Assembly: GCA_949825045.1 (NCBI GenBank) | Contig: OX463829.1 | Coordinates: forward strand, 5,456,001 to 5,520,000 | From: Argyresthia goedartella | Taxonomy: Eukaryota > Arthropoda > Insecta > Lepidoptera > Argyresthiidae | DNA: 64,000 nucleotides | Direction: 5' to 3' | Shown here: positions 1 through 64,000 of the stretch, one piece after another | Position numbering within the stretch: position 1 is the stretch's first letter | Layout of the letters: every line of letters begins with the position of its first letter | Notes under the pieces: model-generated | Databases searched by the model: none | Told to the model about the DNA's origin: nothing | What the model saw: the letters and a program-made list of their open reading frames with translations, nothing else | Program-made: the position numbers and the translations under genes

Positions 1-2371
1 AGTGAAGCACACGGGTGCAAAAGATGGTTGGACCATACAATAGTGACTAGTGCCGCGCGTCAGACTGTACTCAGTGCCAGTATACTTTATGATAGTTACC
101 CGTCAGACCACATACCTATACAACTTGAATGTAACTTTAGTTTAGTTAAACCAAAATTACCTACCATTCTTTCTAGTTATAATAAGGTGAAGTGGGGTGT
201 TCGGGACTCGGATCAAATTATGAAATATCAAGACTTTTGTAATTCTAAGCTGAAAAATGTTGACTTTCCGACTGAATGTATTCACTGTGCTGATTCATAT
301 TGTTCAGACTTACATCATAAGCAAGTTTTAGATAAGTTGTATGCAAGTATTGTTGGTATACTGGTTGAAGGAGCTAGTGTCAGTTATCGTGACCTACCAG
401 GCAAAAGGCGTAAATATATTGCTGGCTGGAACAGACACGTAGCAGACGCTCACAGGCGGGCCCGTCTCTGTTTTCAGACATGGAATTTGTACGGGAAACC
501 CAGTTTTGGTCTAATTTATCAGGAAATGTGTGAGTCCAGAAAATTGTTTAAAAATAAATTAAAATGGTGTCAGAATAACGAGCAACAAATTAAAATGGAT
601 ATTATTGCAAAACACCATAGGGACAAAAACTTTTCAAAATTTTGGAAGTCTACTAATAAATTAAATCCGAAGGCGAGTCTTCCTGTGAGCGTGGCTGGCG
701 TGCATGATCCGACCGATATAGCGGAGGCCTTTCGCACTCACTTCAAAGTGGAATCGCCTTTAGGAGCAGCGTCCTCGCGCGTGCCCGATGCTGCGGAAGT
801 GGGGCTCACCGGGGATCTTAATGTTAGGTTCACTGCTAAAGAGGTTCAAACAGTGATTAAAAATATGGTTCGAGGAAAATCCCCTGGACACGACAACCTC
901 AGCATCGAGCACTTGCAGCATGCTGGGTTCCATGTAGGTAGGGTACTAGCGATGTTTTTTAGTCTGTGTATAAGTCACTCTTACTTGCCTAATGAACTTA
1001 TGTACACGCTGGTTATTCCAATTGTCAAAAACAAAACTGGAGATGCTTCTGATTTAAATAACTATAGGCCCATCTCTTTGGCAACGGTCGTTGCAAAAGT
1101 GCTGGACAGTTTGCTTGATAAACAGTTAGATAGGCACTTGACATTGAATGACCATCAGTTCGGGTTCCGGTGCGGACTCTCAACGGAAAGTGCTATCTTC
1201 TGTCTCAAGCAGACTGTTCAGTACTATACCGCCAGGAATACGCCAGTTTTTTCATGTTTCTTAGACTTGTCTAAAGCATTTGATTTAGTCAACTATAACA
1301 TACTCTGGGCGAAAATGCGGAATGAAACGAGTGTACCGCCAGAAATAACACGTTTGTTTGGATTCTGGTACAGTAACCAAAACAATTGTGTCAGGTGGGC
1401 GGGGTCATGCTCTGGTGCATACAGACTGGACTGTGGTGTGAGACAAGGGGGGCTCACTTCTCCTAAACTTTTTAATTTGTATGTAAATGACCTGATCGAG
1501 GAGCTCAGTAGCACTAGAGTTGGATGTCATATAGACGGACAAAATATTAATAACATCTCTTATGCTGACGATATGGTGTTGCTGAGCCCATCGGTCGGTG
1601 CGCTATGTGCACTGTTGCGTATTTGTGAGTCCTATGCGGAGGCCCATGGGCTCAGGTACAACGCGAAAAAGAGTGAGCTAATGGTTTTCAAGTCAGGCAC
1701 GAGAACATACTCTGACCTGCCTCCAGTCTACATTAATAATTCTCCTCTGAACAGGGTTAAGAAGTTCAAGTACCTGGGCCACTGGGTCACCGATGACCTC
1801 AAAGATGTCTGTGACATTGAGAGGGAGCGTAGGGCGCTGGCTGTTCGCTGTAACATGCTGGCTCGCAGGTTCGCTCGTTGTAGTAAAGAATCAAAATTAA
1901 CATTGTTCAGGGCATACTGCCAGTCTTACTACACGTGCAGCCTGTGGGTCAACTATACGCAGGGTGCATACAGCGCCCTACGTATTCAGTACAACAATGC
2001 ATTTAGGGTGGTGATGGGCCTGCCGCGGTACTGCAGCGCCTCAGGCATGTTTGCGGAGGCAAGGGTCGACGGCTTTGCCGCGATCATTAGGAAACGCAGC
2101 GCCTCGCTATTAGCCCGCGTACGCGGCAGCTCCAACTCCATTCTTCGCACGTTGGCTGGACGGTGGGACTCGCCGCTGCTGGCTCACTGGGTGAGGCTAC
2201 ACGTTAGTGGGTAGCCTAGGCACTCGTCCTTCTTCCCCTGCCGTGTGTGTGTTTTTATTTTTAAATTTTTTGACATTTTTATTTTGTAATGATTTATTTG
2301 AATTTTAATTTTATTTTATTGTTGACATAATGTGTAATTTATTCTATGGGTTTTTATGCCTGCAATAAACG

Positions 2372-2395
<24 letters not shown>
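1..2395 (+). mobile_element. Non-LTR retrotransposon (LINE), left end outside window
   Basis: The open frame up to the stop at 2214 starts in the last part of an apurinic-type endonuclease (PSDHIPI, the conserved SDH region) and runs through a complete reverse transcriptase: FLDLSKAFD (first catalytic Asp), GVRQGGLTSP, and YADDM (catalytic Asp pair), then the thumb and C-terminal region. It copies its own RNA at a nicked target. An AT-rich 3' UTR follows and the element ends in an ATT microsatellite at about 2370-2395, typical of LINE 3' ends. The clade looks CR1/jockey-like, but I did not fix it. No stop breaks the 728 codons seen, so this is a young copy. It lies inside the BEL/Pao element that resumes at about 2400. 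Confidence 0.9.
28..2214 (+). CDS. LINE ORF2 product, endonuclease end plus reverse transcriptase (partial at 5')
   Basis: 728 codons are open from the first ATG, but the true start is upstream of the window because the frame enters in mid-endonuclease. Visible motifs are SDH (endonuclease), the RT fingers/palm block NNYRPISLATV, catalytic SKAFD, RQGGLTSP and YADDM, and a C-terminal region with Cys/His residues. The enzyme would nick target DNA and reverse-transcribe element RNA. The frame closes at 2214 just before the 3' UTR. Confidence 0.85.
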   Translation: MDHTIVTSAARQTVLSASILYDSYPSDHIPIQLECNFSLVKPKLPTILSSYNKVKWGVRDSDQIMKYQDFCNSKLKNVDFPTECIHCADSYCSDLHHKQVLDKLYASIVGILVEGASVSYRDLPGKRRKYIAGWNRHVADAHRRARLCFQTWNLYGKPSFGLIYQEMCESRKLFKNKLKWCQNNEQQIKMDIIAKHHRDKNFSKFWKSTNKLNPKASLPVSVAGVHDPTDIAEAFRTHFKVESPLGAASSRVPDAAEVGLTGDLNVRFTAKEVQTVIKNMVRGKSPGHDNLSIEHLQHAGFHVGRVLAMFFSLCISHSYLPNELMYTLVIPIVKNKTGDASDLNNYRPISLATVVAKVLDSLLDKQLDRHLTLNDHQFGFRCGLSTESAIFCLKQTVQYYTARNTPVFSCFLDLSKAFDLVNYNILWAKMRNETSVPPEITRLFGFWYSNQNNCVRWAGSCSGAYRLDCGVRQGGLTSPKLFNLYVNDLIEELSSTRVGCHIDGQNINNISYADDMVLLSPSVGALCALLRICESYAEAHGLRYNAKKSELMVFKSGTRTYSDLPPVYINNSPLNRVKKFKYLGHWVTDDLKDVCDIERERRALAVRCNMLARRFARCSKESKLTLFRAYCQSYYTCSLWVNYTQGAYSALRIQYNNAFRVVMGLPRYCSASGMFAEARVDGFAAIIRKRSASLLARVRGSSNSILRTLAGRWDSPLLAHWVRLHVSG

Positions 2396-2401
<6 letters not shown>

Positions 2402-2402
<1 letters not shown>

Positions 2403-3680
2403 CGAAGTGGACGTTCGAAATTGAAGGGAGCCGTCGCGCGTCTCAACCCCTTTGTTGATTTGACCGGGTTACTTCGGGTAGGAGGAAGATTGCGCAATGC
2501 GAATCTGTCGTATTCGGCTCGTCACCCACTTCTGCTCCCCAAGGGGGGACAGTTAGTTGAATTGCTGGTGACTGATCGTCATATTAAAAACGCGCATGCC
2601 GGCTGTAACGCGTTGTTGGCCACGCTTCAGCGGGAGTTTTGGATCTTATCTGCCCGCCGTGTCATACGGAACATCGTGTTTCGGTGCATGCCTTGTTATC
2701 GACTTAAGGCTGCCACGATGCAACCTCTCATGGGGGACTTGCCCCCTGATCGTGTGAATGAGGTCAGACCGTTTTCAGGTGTTGGTACGGATTTTGCAGG
2801 ACCGTTCATGGTGAAGAGTTCACGATTGCGTACCGCTAGGCAATACAAGGCGTACCTATGTGTGTTTGTTTGTTTATCCACCAAGGCGGTACATCTCGAG
2901 CTCGTTGCTGATCTCTCGACAGAGGCTTTCATTGCTTGTTTGGATAGGTTTGTTTCTCGAAGGGGACTTCCAACTTTGATCCGCTCTGATAACGGCACTA
3001 ACTACATCGGTGCGGAACGATACTTACGAGAGATAGTCAACTTTTTGAATGTAAATAAAGTGGATATTGGAACGGCCCTCTCCCGTCGGGGTATACAGTG
3101 GACCTTCAGCCCACCGATTTGCCCCCACTGGGGTGGGATTTTTGAGGCCGTAGTTAAGTCAGCTAAGACGCACTTGGGGCGTATAGTAGGTCAGACCGCG
3201 CTGACTTTTGAGGAGCTCGCGACATTGTTTTGTAAGATCGAGGCCGTTCTCAATTCGCGACCGTTGTGTCCACTCAGCTCGGATCCAAATGACCTGGAGG
3301 CTCTGACCCCAGGCCATTTCTTGATAGGACAACCACTTAACGCGTTGCCCGAGCACCCCTTCGAGGGAGTGAAATTGTATCGGTTGTCAAGGTATCAGAT
3401 GTTGCAGCAGTTTACTCAGAATTTCTGGAAGCGTTGGTCGCTCGAGTATCTGCATATCTTACAACAGCGCCTTAAGTGGACTGACAAAACTAGCCCCCCT
3501 AGTGTTGGTGACCTCGTTCTGGTTAAGGATGCTAACCTACCGCCACTACGTTGGCGCAGGGGGCGCATTGTTAACTTGTTCCCTGGCAAGGACGGGACCC
3601 CCCGGTCTGCAGAGGTTCTAGTAGGAGGCTCGGTTCTAAAACGAGCGGTAGCAACGTTGTCTCGGCTGCCCGTAGATTAG
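2402..3680 (+). CDS. BEL/Pao integrase region of pol (5' partial)
   Basis: The open frame can be followed from an in-frame ATG at 2346, but that ATG lies in the LINE tail, so the true protein starts far upstream. Counting from 2346, an HHCC zinc finger is seen (H79, H84, C114, C117), then the DDE catalytic core: D149 in GTDFAGPF, D215 in SDNGTNYIG and E267 in GGIFEAVVK. A C-terminal domain with VGDLVLVKD and LPPLRWRRGRI is typical of Pao-type integrases. The protein inserts element cDNA into chromosomes. Stop at 3680. Confidence 0.85.
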
Positions 3681-3712
3681 GGGACAGGTGGGTGCCTGTC
3701 CGGGCGGGTGAT

Positions 3713-4000
3713 TGTTCGATTCCAAATCGATATTTGATCGATGGTTTCTGAACGGCCATTTTGAATTTGACGTTAGCTGCCAACCTGGCAGTTTTTTGAC
3801 AACTGACAGACGAAGGCCCTCGCAATGTAAACGCGTTTTGGTTAGGGTATTGAAATTAAATCGCAGGCCATCTGGAATGTATTCGGGTTTCCCTCAGGAT
3901 TGTTAATATAGCTGAGTGTGTTATTGTTTCTCGAACCAGATAAAGTTCGCATTTTCGTGCCCGATTGTTTTTACCACGTAACATAACCTGTGTTGGAACA
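3713..4000 (+). repeat. Probable 3' LTR of the BEL/Pao element
   Basis: Starts 32 bp after the pol stop and is bounded by a short inverted repeat, TGTTC at 3713 and GAACA ending at 4000, the TG...CA form of LTR ends. Length would be 288 bp. The matching 5' LTR is not in the window, so the boundaries are inferred from these ends only. Confidence 0.45.
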
Positions 4001-4238
4001 CTGTGCTCACTGAAGCTGGCCCGCCAGTCATACCTGGTTGGCTGAAGAACCTGTCTACCAAGAAGAGCCTAGGGTGCACCCGGGCCTTGCAGAGAGACAG
4101 GAGGTTGACGGGACCGAAGCACAGACCAGGTTAGATCGACCCCAATTACTTCAGCTCGGTGAATCGCCGACGTTCACGCTTCTTGGCAACTGATCGTTAC
4201 GCTACCTCGTAGCTGATGGGCCCCTACGAGGTCATTAG

Positions 4239-4630
4239 GTGCTGAGAAGCCTGAACAGTGGTGCTGGCGAAGACTACTCAGAAGTCCGTGGACCGTGGAG
4301 TGAACTGAAGATCACGAATAGGCTCTCGACCAATTGCCGGGAAAGAATCCTAAGCTTCTTTGGTCACATTATGCGCTCACCTAGGCACCGACTGGCGAAG
4401 CTCATCATAATGGGTCAAATGGAAGACAAACGCGCCAGAGGACATAGATGGTCCGACCAGATTAGAGAGGCGATAGGGTGTACTCAGTATCGGTCCCTCA
4501 ATGCTGACCATGCAGTCACTATCCTCAGCATTGAGGAACCGATAAAGAAGAAAGAAGACAGAAACAAAGACGAAGACAAACCACAAATGTATCAACAATT
4601 TTGAGAAAATAAATAATACTTTGAAAAAAT
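4239..4630 (+). mobile_element. LINE 3' fragment (endonuclease-RT C-terminus)
   Basis: A 121-codon frame contains RILSFFGHIMRS, followed by LAKLIIMGQMEDKRARG and a RWSDQI block. This is the conserved C-terminal tail of RTE-like endonuclease/reverse transcriptases common in Lepidoptera. Endonuclease and RT domains are absent, so it is a 5'-truncated copy. The 238 bp before it (4001-4238) show nothing else I can name. Confidence 0.65.
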
Positions 4631-4688
4631 AAAATAATATATTATTTTTTCTTTGCGTCCCACGAAAGCAATAAAATATAAACTGTCA

Positions 4689-59311
<54,623 letters not shown>

Positions 59312-62300
59312 ATGGGTGATATCGAGAAAATAATGAAACAAGCTGCTATGCAAATAGGCGCTGGCGGCAGTGCGGGTTTCATCGAAGTTTGCATAATGCA
59401 TCCACTGGACCTGGTGAAGACAAGACTGCAGCTGCAGGCTACCACATCAGCACTGAAAGCTTCCGATCCTCACCATTACTCTGGTATAGTTGACTGCATG
59501 AAGAAAATGTACAAATACGAGGGTGTGACGTCATTTTGGAAAGGAATTGTTCCGCCAATTCTGGCTGAAACTCCCAAAAGAGCTGTGAAGTTTGTCACAT
59601 TTGAACAGTACAAAAGATTCTTTATGTTTGGGTCGAGTACACCAACGCCATTAGTGAGATTTTATACTTATTTGTTTGTTCAGTTTCTTTCTGCTTCACA
59701 TTTGTCTTTTGCGATAATGATTTAGGCTTCTGTAACATACATATACCACTTTTCTATAATGAGGGGGAAGAGGCACTTATTTAAAGTATTCCTCAGGAAA
59801 TAAGGCTGATGACCTTGGAAGATGTTTTAGGATTTTGATAAAACCAAGGAGTACCATCAAACAAAAATTAACTGAACAGTAAGAAGCCCTTTTATAATTC
59901 TAAACATTAAAATTTGATGAAACTGCTTGGTTTTATCAAAATCATTAATATATCTTTCAAGGCCATTCGAACTTATTTTCTGAGGAATGCTGTTCACCCT
60001 CATTTATCCATTTACCAACTTCCAACTACCAACAAACAAAAAACACATAAAATATTCTTATTTAACACATATTATGTTTCTGCTATCATAAGATTCTTCT
60101 TAGATAATTATCAGGCTTCTTTATCAGCTTGTTTGTGTTGAACAGTAACAATACAAACTAAAGACTACCTACAAAGATACAAAGATGCTGCTCAAAAATC
60201 ATATTTCATATAATTCAGTATGTAAAAATTTTCAAGAGCATCAAATTGAGAAAACACCTCCGGCCGTTTTCGCAACTGCGATATGCAACCAGTTGCGCAT
60301 TAAGAATATTTATTATTGCCAAGGTATCCTGATGATTAAGTTTCGCAACCAGTTGTGGTAAAAGATTTATATTTACTCCTTCGCTATCAGTAGATACAAA
60401 CTTTTCAAGAAGATCTAGCCACTACAACAATAGATATAGATAGTATCAAATCTTGACAATTGTGCACTCATTGTGTCATTCTCAATTGCTCACATCATGT
60501 AATTTCACAACAGTTACTTTATCTGCAACTAATAGTATTTCAAAGACTATTTTAACAATAAAATACCGGCCAAGTACATGTCGGACTTCGCAATTTTAGG
60601 GTTCCGTAGCAAATGTAGAATATAAGCCTAAAAATGAGAGAAATTAAAAAAAAATCTATAGGGAAATTCAATATATTGGTATTTGAAAGTAAAATACACG
60701 TAATAATAAATATTCTCACTAAATATTAAAGGCCATAAGTTGATGGGAAGTCAAAAATTTCTTCGGTACAAAATTTTGTAAAAAATAGCTGATTGGTGAT
60801 TTCTCATTCCATTGTTTCAAATAAAAAAAAAAATATTGCGGTAATTATTAAGGATGGGCCGAAATTCGGTACACTTTCGGTTGAACCGAATTGTGGCACT
60901 TGAACAGAACTTCGGCATTCGGCCGAAATTCGGTTTAAATGCCGAACATTCGGTGCAAAAAAAAAGTAAAGTACTCACTTGAATTTTGACTGAAATCAAT
61001 AGAATATAAATCATACTTATCATAATAATCGTAAAATAAAATTAGGCCTTTATTCATTGTCATTTATTTTGAAATTAAATTAGTTACACATTTTTGCCTA
61101 AACAAAATAAACTTGGTATTTTTAACAAAGTAGTATGCCTAACTCTTGCGTAATTTAAATGCGTAACTATAAATAAACAAAGAATACTTCTAGCGGCAAT
61201 CAGTAATTAAATTAAGTTATATGACTTAAACTGATTACTGATTGCCTACTTTATAAAATCACATTTTAGTTCAAAAACGAAACATTAAGAAATTATAATC
61301 TACTCGTATTTAGAATTTACTAGAGGCAGATTATGGTGTAAAAACACCAAAAATTCGGCGTTATCTGGCAGAAGCCGGTTACGTTTTTGTTCGTATACAT
61401 TGCCTGCCTCTGAGAAAAGTCGCTCAGAATATACAGAGCTTCCAGGAGACGACAAAAATATTCCAGCCAAAGAACTCATGTAAGGGAACTGGTCCCTATT
61501 CTTACTCCACTAGTCAAATGGACGTAAGTCTTTGGGCAGCAGAACATCATTGAGATATCTGTCTAGCTCTGATGCTATTGTACTTTTGGTTTCTTGCAGT
61601 TGGGGCAACTTTACTCAGTGTTGCCAGACGAGAAAGTTGAAAATGTGGTAGTGATGCTTCAAAAACGCGGATTTTCAAAAAAAAAGCGGATTTTTAAGTT
61701 TTATCTTTTACATTCATTTTTCTATCTCAATTCATACGATTATTGATGTTTTCAATTGTTCATTCATACAAGGACTTGGGAAAATTTCAATTTAAAGAAT
61801 AAAAACTTTAGTTATTGTTATTAGATAAAAATTGAATATGGCAGTAAATCTTTATTTAATAAAGTCTCCAAGAAAGTATCATTACAGTTGCTAGAAAATA
61901 ACTTGGCCAGATTGAGTGAACATAAACGATGTATAGTTTCATATATTCATTCATTCATCTCTACAGACATGTCGTCTTTTTAAATTTTGAAATTTTGAAA
62001 TTTTTGCAGAAGCCCTCATTTTTATAACAGCTTGATCTGCTAAAAGAACTCCATTTACAGTTGGCATCTTAAACGATTTCGCTTTTCTGTTTTTATATTA
62101 GGGGAATATTAAACCGCACATCAAAAATACTGATTTCCACATCAAATATCATAGCAAAGTGGTGGGTCAGGGTAGGTAAAGGGGGTGAGCGAAGCGAAGC
62201 TTAAAATAAACATACAATTTTAGTACACTTTTGCTGTTCTTGAACATTTTTGCTGTGCAAACAGGACATATTTGATGTGCGATTAAATACTACCTTTATG

Positions 62301-63389
62301 ATTTTTATTTTGGGGTTTTTCATCTACCTACCGTTATCGCGCAGAATTTGCCATGACAGCAGGAGCATAACATAAGAAAATTCAACACATGCAAAAGAGA
62401 TGGTATGATATGCGAGCGGACGTCGTACGTATAGTCACCTGACTCAAACTGAACGCAGCTTCTAAGCAAGTTGAAGAAGAGTTTGTGATTCTGGTTGGCT
62501 ATTTAATCCTCCTCGACGTAAAAAAGAAGAATACTTTGTTTTATATGTTTCATTTTGTTGAGTTTTTATTTTTTTAAGTAAAATAGCAGATTGACATTGC
62601 GATTTTTCTTTTCAATTGCATCTATTCATTGTGTTATCCACTAGAAATGCTTATCTCCCATCACAACTAGGTATGTTTGGGAAGTTCTCATTCTTTGTTC
62701 GGAATCAAGTTGCGGTTAAGGAAAAAGTTCTCTTGATCGCAACTGGTTGCGAACAAAGAATGAAAATTCTTAATCCGCAACTGATTGCGAATCGCAGTTG
62801 CGAAAATGGCCGGAGGGGACCAATCGACGTCACGAGGGGTGTTAAATTTTATTCTTATTTATATCTTAATTTTATATTTATATCTTAAAGTTTATTAAAA
62901 AATATATTTAGACAACTATCACTCGAAATATTCAAGGAAGTTTCTAAACATAGACTAAAATTTCATAAAATATTATTATTTTACCATTATACTCCGCGCG
63001 GCAGGATTTGGGCATTTGGAGCCGTATCTCTAAAAGGCCTGTAAGTGCGAGCGAGATATACTGAGAAATGATGAATGTATAGTAAATATAAATGTATGTA
63101 ATGTATTTCTTTTCAGACATTTGCTTTAGCGGGATTTGGAGCAGGTGTGACAGAAGCGATACTGGTTAATCCATTTGAAGTGGTAAAAGTGACCCTACAA
63201 TCTAACAAACAGCTTGCAGCTCAAATGCCAAGCACCTGGTCTATAACGAGACAAATTGTTAGAGACAATGGTCTAGGATTCAGAGGACTCAACAAAGGGT
63301 TGACCGCTACCATAGCTAGAAATGGAATCTTCAATGCAGTCTATTTCGGATTTTATCATAGTGTCAAAGGCTCCGTTCCTGAATACGAG
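59312..63389 (+). CDS. SLC25A21: Mitochondrial 2-oxodicarboxylate carrier, exons 1-2 (59312-59653, 63117-63389), 3' end outside window
   Basis: 205 residues in window of a family of about 300. Exon 1: M-G-D-I-E..., carrier signature PLDLVK (residues 31-36), ILAETPKRAVKFVTFEQYKR. Exon 2: FALAGFGAGVTEAI, second signature PFEVVK (133-138), GLNKGLTATIARNGIFNAVY. ILAETPKRAVKF and NPFEVVK are specific for the oxodicarboxylate carrier (SLC25A21/ODC), which exchanges 2-oxoadipate for 2-oxoglutarate across the inner mitochondrial membrane in lysine and tryptophan breakdown. Start ATG 59312 agrees with family length. Donors GTGAGA (59654) and GTAAGT (63390), phase 0. The third carrier repeat must lie to the right. 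Confidence 0.92.
60256..62818. mobile_element. Element with ~50-bp inverted ends in carrier intron
   Basis: CTCCGGCCGTTTTCGCAACT at about 60259 pairs with the complement near 62815; the arms run about 50 bp with TTGCG-rich motifs. The interior holds ATTCGGC-rich repeats (60855-60965) and the hAT remnant, no intact ORF. No target duplication found, so class unknown. Confidence 0.55.
61350..61621 (-). pseudogene. hAT transposase C-terminal fragment
   Basis: Reverse translation: ELDRYLNDVLLPKDLRPFD, stop, then FPYMSSLAGIFLSSPGSSVY and SERLFSEAGNVYEQKRNRLL. This is the hAT dimerisation domain (ERLFS-AG-RN-L pattern), with an in-frame stop. Confidence 0.75.
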
Positions 63390-63789
63390 GTAAGTATGGC
63401 AGTAAAAGTGGCCAACTAGGTGACTAATTTATATGTTCCCCACTAATCCTCATCAAGGACTAGATAGTTGCCCATAAGTGAAGTGACCCTATATACCTTT
63501 CTAATATATATGTTACGGCTAAAGCTAGGTGTAAAACTAAACTTAAGTTTAGCCGGCTAGTCTTAAGTTTAATTTCGAGCCTCGGCTAATGTCTGAAGTC
63601 ATTTTCGTTTGTGATAACGGATGTCATCTTTAATCGGCTAGACTGCACATTAGCCGATGCGGTTCGGTTAATGTTGGACATTAGTTAGCTAATGTTAAAA
63701 ACGCAGTATTCGTGCGACTGCGGGGAGCGGGGCGGGGTAATTTTATTCACATGAGAAAGCTATTTCTAATATCAGGGTAAAACACTGCG

Positions 63790-63970
63790 GTAGCTTAGGT
63801 GAAGGGTAAAGTGGGTGAGCGAAGCGAAGCCCCCTTTATCCTTCGTGTTAGGTTGAACATGTAAGAACAATAAGACGAGTATAAGTATTTTTTGTTGTTC
63901 TTACATGTTTAACCTAACACGAAGGATAAAGGGGGCTTCGCTTCGCTCACCCCCTTTATCCTTCACCTAA
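63790..63970. repeat. Hairpin repeat with ~75-bp arms
   Basis: GGGTGAGCGAAGCGAAGCCC (63811) and its complement (63930 onward), with CCTTCGTGTTAGGTTGAACA pairing toward the centre around 63880. The same block occurs at 13225-13530 and 62180. 63420-63790 shows no gene. Confidence 0.75.
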
Positions 63971-64000
63971 TCCTAACCTATCATCACTTATTCCAGATTA

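Larger units (their letters stand above)
2400..4000 (+). mobile_element. BEL/Pao LTR retrotransposon, 3' part, split by the LINE
   Basis: Integrase coding sequence followed by a probable 3' LTR. The gag, protease and RT parts would lie left of the window beyond the LINE insertion. The integrase keeps its zinc finger and catalytic triad, so the BEL/Pao copy was young when the LINE landed in it. The whole nest sits in the 3' intron of pecanex, on the opposite strand. Confidence 0.8.

Noticed and set aside
2346..2401. ATG at 2346 as start of the integrase protein
   Set aside because: It lies in the 3' tail of the inserted LINE, and the Leu-run is translated microsatellite.

Overview
The window is a piece of an insect nuclear genome, almost certainly a moth or butterfly. 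The host genes are split into short exons by GT-AG introns, the introns are packed with non-LTR retrotransposons, tRNA-derived SINEs, MITEs and DNA transposons, and several repeats have a lepidopteran look. There is no bacterial or viral gene organisation. The species cannot be read from the sequence. Three host loci can be assembled exon by exon. (1) A pecanex gene (Drosophila pcx / vertebrate PCNX family, multi-pass membrane protein) occupies almost the whole window on the minus strand: start codon at 58584, seventeen exons down to 4719, 2,345 codons with every exon-exon phase agreeing; the 3' end lies to the left of the window. (2) Inside its 19.7-kb intron 8, on the opposite strand (24023-38954), are six exons of a CYP4-clan cytochrome P450 with anchor, I-helix, K-helix and heme-binding exons. 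About 160 residues between the second exon and the I-helix exon are missing, and an LINE occupies that place, so the gene is probably broken. (3) Divergent from pecanex, starting at 59312 on the plus strand, are the first two exons of a mitochondrial 2-oxodicarboxylate carrier (SLC25A21-like), which continues off the right edge. The roughly 0.7 kb between the two start codons is a probable bidirectional promoter with a cluster of five TTATC (GATA-type) motifs. Layout: 1-4000 is an LINE reverse transcriptase inserted in a BEL/Pao LTR element (integrase plus probable 3' LTR); 4.2-4.6 kb is an LINE tail; 4.7-16 kb holds pecanex exons 17-11 with tandem arrays, satellites and MITEs in their introns; 17.2-20.6 kb is a 5'-truncated LINE; 20.9-21.9 kb holds exons 10-9; 22-41.6 kb is intron 8 with the nested P450, an LINE with two ORFs, an apparently intact mariner-like transposon with ~0.5-kb inverted repeats, SINEs and a minus-strand LINE; 41.6-49.2 kb holds exons 8-5 with R4/Dong-like, OTU-domain and jockey-like fragments; 49.5-54.0 kb is the 4.56-kb exon 4; 55-58.6 kb holds exons 3-1; 59.3-64 kb is the carrier gene, whose intron contains an inverted-repeat element and a hAT remnant. 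The most unusual pattern is recurrent. At four pecanex exons (5, 8, 14 and 15), the 3' end of the exon plus its 5' splice site and the first tens of bases of intron have been copied in tandem into the downstream intron, in units of about 100-190 bp. At exon 15 this has become an array of 132-bp (44-codon) units, most keeping an intact GTAAGA donor. Part of that array, together with 1.3 kb of repeat DNA, was then duplicated again as a nearly identical 2,033-bp block. I know of no described system of this kind, and it is my main candidate for something new.
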